From Anaerolineaceae bacterium 46_22 (GTDB lineage Bacteria > Chloroflexota > Anaerolineae > Anaerolineales > Anaerolineaceae), in the NCBI GenBank assembly GCA_001508595.1, contig LGHA01000044.1, positions 1 to 8,313 on the forward strand: 8,313 bases of DNA, in the 5' to 3' direction. Position numbers and translations under genes: made by a program. Shown piece by piece: positions 6,524 through 8,313 of this stretch (the first letter of the stretch is position 1; each line of letters opens with the position of its first letter). The notes beneath the pieces were generated by a model. That model made no database searches. It was not told the DNA's origin and worked only from the letters and a program-made list of their open reading frames with translations.

Positions 6524-7390
6524 ATGGTTACAGGAATCAAAATTGGTCCTTTGACCCTCAATTTTTATGGTTTGCTGATCATGCTGGGCGTTATCCTGGC
6601 AGCGGTGCTGAGCACTTATGAAGCTAAACGAAAAAAACAAAACCCTGAAGTTATTCTTGACAGCCTGACCTGGATTGTTCTTGGCGGTGTAATCGGCGCC
6701 AGACTCTGGCATATCTTCACACCGCCGGCATCGATGGTTGCACAGGGTATTACCACGCAATACTACCTGACCCATCCATTAGCGGCGATTGCTATATGGC
6801 GGGGTGGTTTGGGTATTCCAGGCGCAGTTGCTGGTGGTGCGCTGGTTTTTTACCTATACTCGAAAAAACGAGGCTTAAAATTTGGGCTTTGGACGGATAT
6901 TTTTGCGCCCGGTCTGGCTTTGGGACAATCGATAGGGCGGTGGGGAAATTTCATCAACCAGGAAGTTTACGGCGGTCCCACCGATTTACCCTGGGCGATC
7001 AGGATTGATCCGCAGCATCGGTTGCCTGAGTTTATGGCATATGAGACCTATCATCCCTTGTTCTTGTATGAATCGATCTTTAATTTCTTGAATATGCTTT
7101 TCCTCTTGTGGATTTCGAGGAAATTTGAAGATAAATTGAAAAATGGTGATGTGTTTTTAACCTATCTTGTTTCGTATCCGACTTTTCGATTTTTTATGGA
7201 ATTCTTACGGCTTGATAATTCCTTTGTAGGGGGGATCAACGCTAACCAGACTCTGATGATCGTCATTGCCGTTGCAGCCCTGGGTGCACTCATCTGGCGT
7301 CATAGAAAAAACGCTGCTCCGCGCATAACGGCGGCAGAACCTGAGACCGCTATAACAGCCGAAGATGATAAAAAAAATGAGCTTGATTAA
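6524..7390 (+). CDS. lgt: Phosphatidylglycerol--prolipoprotein diacylglyceryl transferase
   Basis: This 288-residue polytopic inner-membrane enzyme moves diacylglycerol from phosphatidylglycerol to the lipobox cysteine of prolipoproteins, the first step of lipoprotein maturation. The Lgt signature is complete at 134-150, GQSIGRWGNFINQEVYG, and includes R139, equivalent to the essential E. coli Arg143. Other family marks are LNFYG with Y15, GARLWH near 58-63, and RFFMEFLR at 222-229. At the WRGGLGIPG loop (92-100) residue 99 is proline where E. coli has His103. Length matches E. coli Lgt (291). The C-terminal tail is polar with many Ala, Glu and Asp. The ATG at 6524 has AAGGA at 6510-6514 at good spacing and an AGAGGA nearer the start. 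It lies 24 bases after the CDP-alcohol phosphotransferase gene, so two phospholipid-linked steps are probably cotranscribed. Confidence 0.96.
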   Translation: MVTGIKIGPLTLNFYGLLIMLGVILAAVLSTYEAKRKKQNPEVILDSLTWIVLGGVIGARLWHIFTPPASMVAQGITTQYYLTHPLAAIAIWRGGLGIPGAVAGGALVFYLYSKKRGLKFGLWTDIFAPGLALGQSIGRWGNFINQEVYGGPTDLPWAIRIDPQHRLPEFMAYETYHPLFLYESIFNFLNMLFLLWISRKFEDKLKNGDVFLTYLVSYPTFRFFMEFLRLDNSFVGGINANQTLMIVIAVAALGALIWRHRKNAAPRITAAEPETAITAEDDKKNELD

Positions 7391-7427
7391 TTACTAGGCA
7401 GACTATACAAAGATGGTAATTTAACAA

Positions 7428-8174
7428 ATGCCAAAAGTTACATTCCTCGGGACAGCAAGTGCTGTTCCGGATGCAAATCATCAGAATTCGCATCTCATAA
7501 TTGAGGGAGGAAATCGGGTGGTGCTCGTCGATTGTCCCGGGAACCCCTTTGTCCGTTTGGAACAGGCAAAAATTGATCCCCTATCAATAACCGATCTGAT
7601 CCTGACGCATTTTCACCCGGATCATGTTACAGGTCTGCCGCTGCTGCTCATGGACTTGTGGTTGATGAAACGTGAGGCTCCCTTAATGGTCTACGGCTTG
7701 CCAAGTGTTCTGGAAAAGTCCAAGCAAATGATGGCGCTTTATGATTGGGAAGATTGGGATGATTTCTATCAGGTAACTTTTGTCGAGTGCCCAAATGTAG
7801 AAGGCAGCCTGTTATTTGAGACAGAGGAAATTAAAGTTTGGTCTTCGCCTGCTGAACACTTAATCCCATCGATCAGCATCAAAGCAAGTTTTGCTGAAGG
7901 TTCAATTTGCTATTCCGGCGACACAGCCCCGAGCAATGCCGTTTTAAACCTGGCAAAAGGATGCGATATATTAATTCATGAAGCTACGGGGGATGAAAAT
8001 GGGCATTCTTCACCTGGTGAAGCAGGAAAAATTGCACAGGCTGCTGGTGTTAAAAGGCTGTTTTTGATCCATTATCCTTTTGACAGTGACCCACAGATTT
8101 TGTTACAGGAAGCAAAAGCAAATTTTTCAGGTGATGTCGTTGTAACTGAAGATTTGATGGTTGTGGAACTCTGA
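7428..8174 (+). CDS. Metallo-beta-lactamase-fold hydrolase, RNase Z-like
   Basis: This 248-residue probable cytoplasmic metal-dependent hydrolase has the full two-metal site: HFHPDH at 61-66 (H61, H63, D65, H66), H144 in PAEH, D165 in SGDT and H215 in LIHY. GHSSPGEAG (192-200) resembles the GHST-x2-EA motif that supplies the general acid/base His in RNase Z (here H193). The N-terminal LGTASAVPDANHQNSHLII is typical of the RNase Z/ElaC branch. It is shorter than classic RNase Z (about 305) and I see no clear tRNA-binding flexible arm. A tRNA 3'-end nuclease role is therefore possible but not shown; a phosphodiesterase or other hydrolase is equally likely. The ATG at 7428 has only a weak AGATGG upstream. 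It follows lgt by 37 bases with no visible terminator, and it is the last + strand gene. Confidence 0.85.
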   Translation: MPKVTFLGTASAVPDANHQNSHLIIEGGNRVVLVDCPGNPFVRLEQAKIDPLSITDLILTHFHPDHVTGLPLLLMDLWLMKREAPLMVYGLPSVLEKSKQMMALYDWEDWDDFYQVTFVECPNVEGSLLFETEEIKVWSSPAEHLIPSISIKASFAEGSICYSGDTAPSNAVLNLAKGCDILIHEATGDENGHSSPGEAGKIAQAAGVKRLFLIHYPFDSDPQILLQEAKANFSGDVVVTEDLMVVEL

Positions 8175-8198
8175 GCTTACCCCCAAAAGATCATAAAA

Positions 8199-8312
8199 TT
8201 ACCAGCCATGAAGGAAATCTTCCCATTCCTCACATTGATTGAGGTGTTTGCCGAATAAATATTTGGCAGTATTAGGGGGATGTTTAGGCTGTTTCATAGG
8301 GTACATGCCGGA
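8199..8312 (-). CDS. C-terminal end of a convergent gene, product not recognised
   Basis: On the - strand an open frame enters from the right edge and runs 37 codons to a TAA at 8199-8201. The visible part is polar with aromatic residues and ends in NQCEEWEDFLHGW; PMKQPKHPPNT lies upstream. Residue mix and codon use look like a real protein. The stop is 24 bases from the stop of the hydrolase gene, a plausible convergent arrangement. The other two - strand frames and the + strand frames here are interrupted or very short. I cannot name the family. The frame could be chance, since only 114 bases are visible. Confidence 0.45.
   Translation of the reverse strand, partial: SGMYPMKQPKHPPNTAKYLFGKHLNQCEEWEDFLHGW
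8249..8268. repeat. Imperfect 20-base inverted repeat
   Basis: TGCCGAAT and ATTTGGCA can pair as an 8-base stem (one G-U) around a 4-base AT-rich loop. It lacks a U-rich tail on either strand and lies inside the probable convergent reading frame. It is therefore not a standard intrinsic terminator. It could act as a protein-binding palindrome or be chance. Confidence 0.3.
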
Positions 8313-8313
8313 T

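Noticed and set aside
6428..6775. 115-codon - strand frame spanning the CDP-alcohol phosphotransferase/lgt junction
   Set aside because: It is antisense to two well-supported genes. The protein is rich in Cys, Arg and Gln with no family likeness.
7383..7409. Possible promoter TTGATT with TATACA before the RNase Z-like gene
   Set aside because: Both hexamers match only 4/6 and the spacer is 15 bases; read-through from lgt explains expression equally well.
1..8313. Defence island, mobile element, CRISPR, RNA gene or biosynthetic cluster
   Set aside because: No transposase, integrase, repeat array, tRNA/rRNA-like sequence or cluster signature was seen; most genes are housekeeping families.

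Overview
The window is a compact, almost gap-free run of bacterial genes. Seven complete genes and the tail of an eighth lie on the + strand, and the end of a probable convergent gene lies at the right edge. Base composition is moderate, with many ATG starts and few strong Shine-Dalgarno sites. The gene set and protein style suggest a Chloroflexota bacterium, probably Anaerolineae-like. The pointers are a 7TM-GAF protein with a C-terminal helix-turn-helix module of a kind I associate with that phylum, an SpoIIIE-type FtsK, and an inositol-type CDP-alcohol phosphotransferase. The taxonomic call is inference from protein style, not a database result.

Layout from left to right: (1) 3-74, the last 23 codons of an upstream gene, possibly ribonuclease J; (2) 83-622, a GNAT N-acetyltransferase; (3) 642-2555, a polytopic membrane protein with a cytoplasmic GAF-like domain and a C-terminal helix-turn-helix but no kinase domain; (4) 2597-3595 (possibly from 2552), a three-repeat S1 RNA-binding protein; (5) 3576-5837, the FtsK/SpoIIIE DNA translocase; (6) 5879-6499, a CDP-alcohol phosphatidyltransferase, probably of the phosphatidylinositol-phosphate synthase type; (7) 6524-7390, Lgt; (8) 7428-8174, an RNase Z-like metallo-beta-lactamase-fold hydrolase; (9) 8199-8312 on the - strand, the C-terminal end of an unrecognised protein. 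No RNA gene, insertion sequence, CRISPR array or convincing terminator was seen. No stretch longer than 300 bases lacks a gene.

Spacing is tight: gaps of 8, 19, 41, 24 and 37 bases, a 20-base overlap between the S1 gene and ftsK, and an ATGA overlap at the possible upstream S1 start. This fits one long transcript, with a possible internal promoter just before the CDP-alcohol phosphotransferase. The core (possible rnj, ftsK, pgsA-like) recalls the dapA-rnj-ftsK/spoIIIE-pgsA neighbourhood of Firmicutes and Actinobacteria. The right half is about the envelope: chromosome partition at the membrane, phospholipid head-group synthesis and lipoprotein lipidation.

The least ordinary part is the inserted GNAT / membrane-receptor-HTH / S1 block. 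The receptor looks like a membrane-anchored one-component regulator joined to an RNA-binding protein. I see no defence, mobile or secondary-metabolite system in the window.
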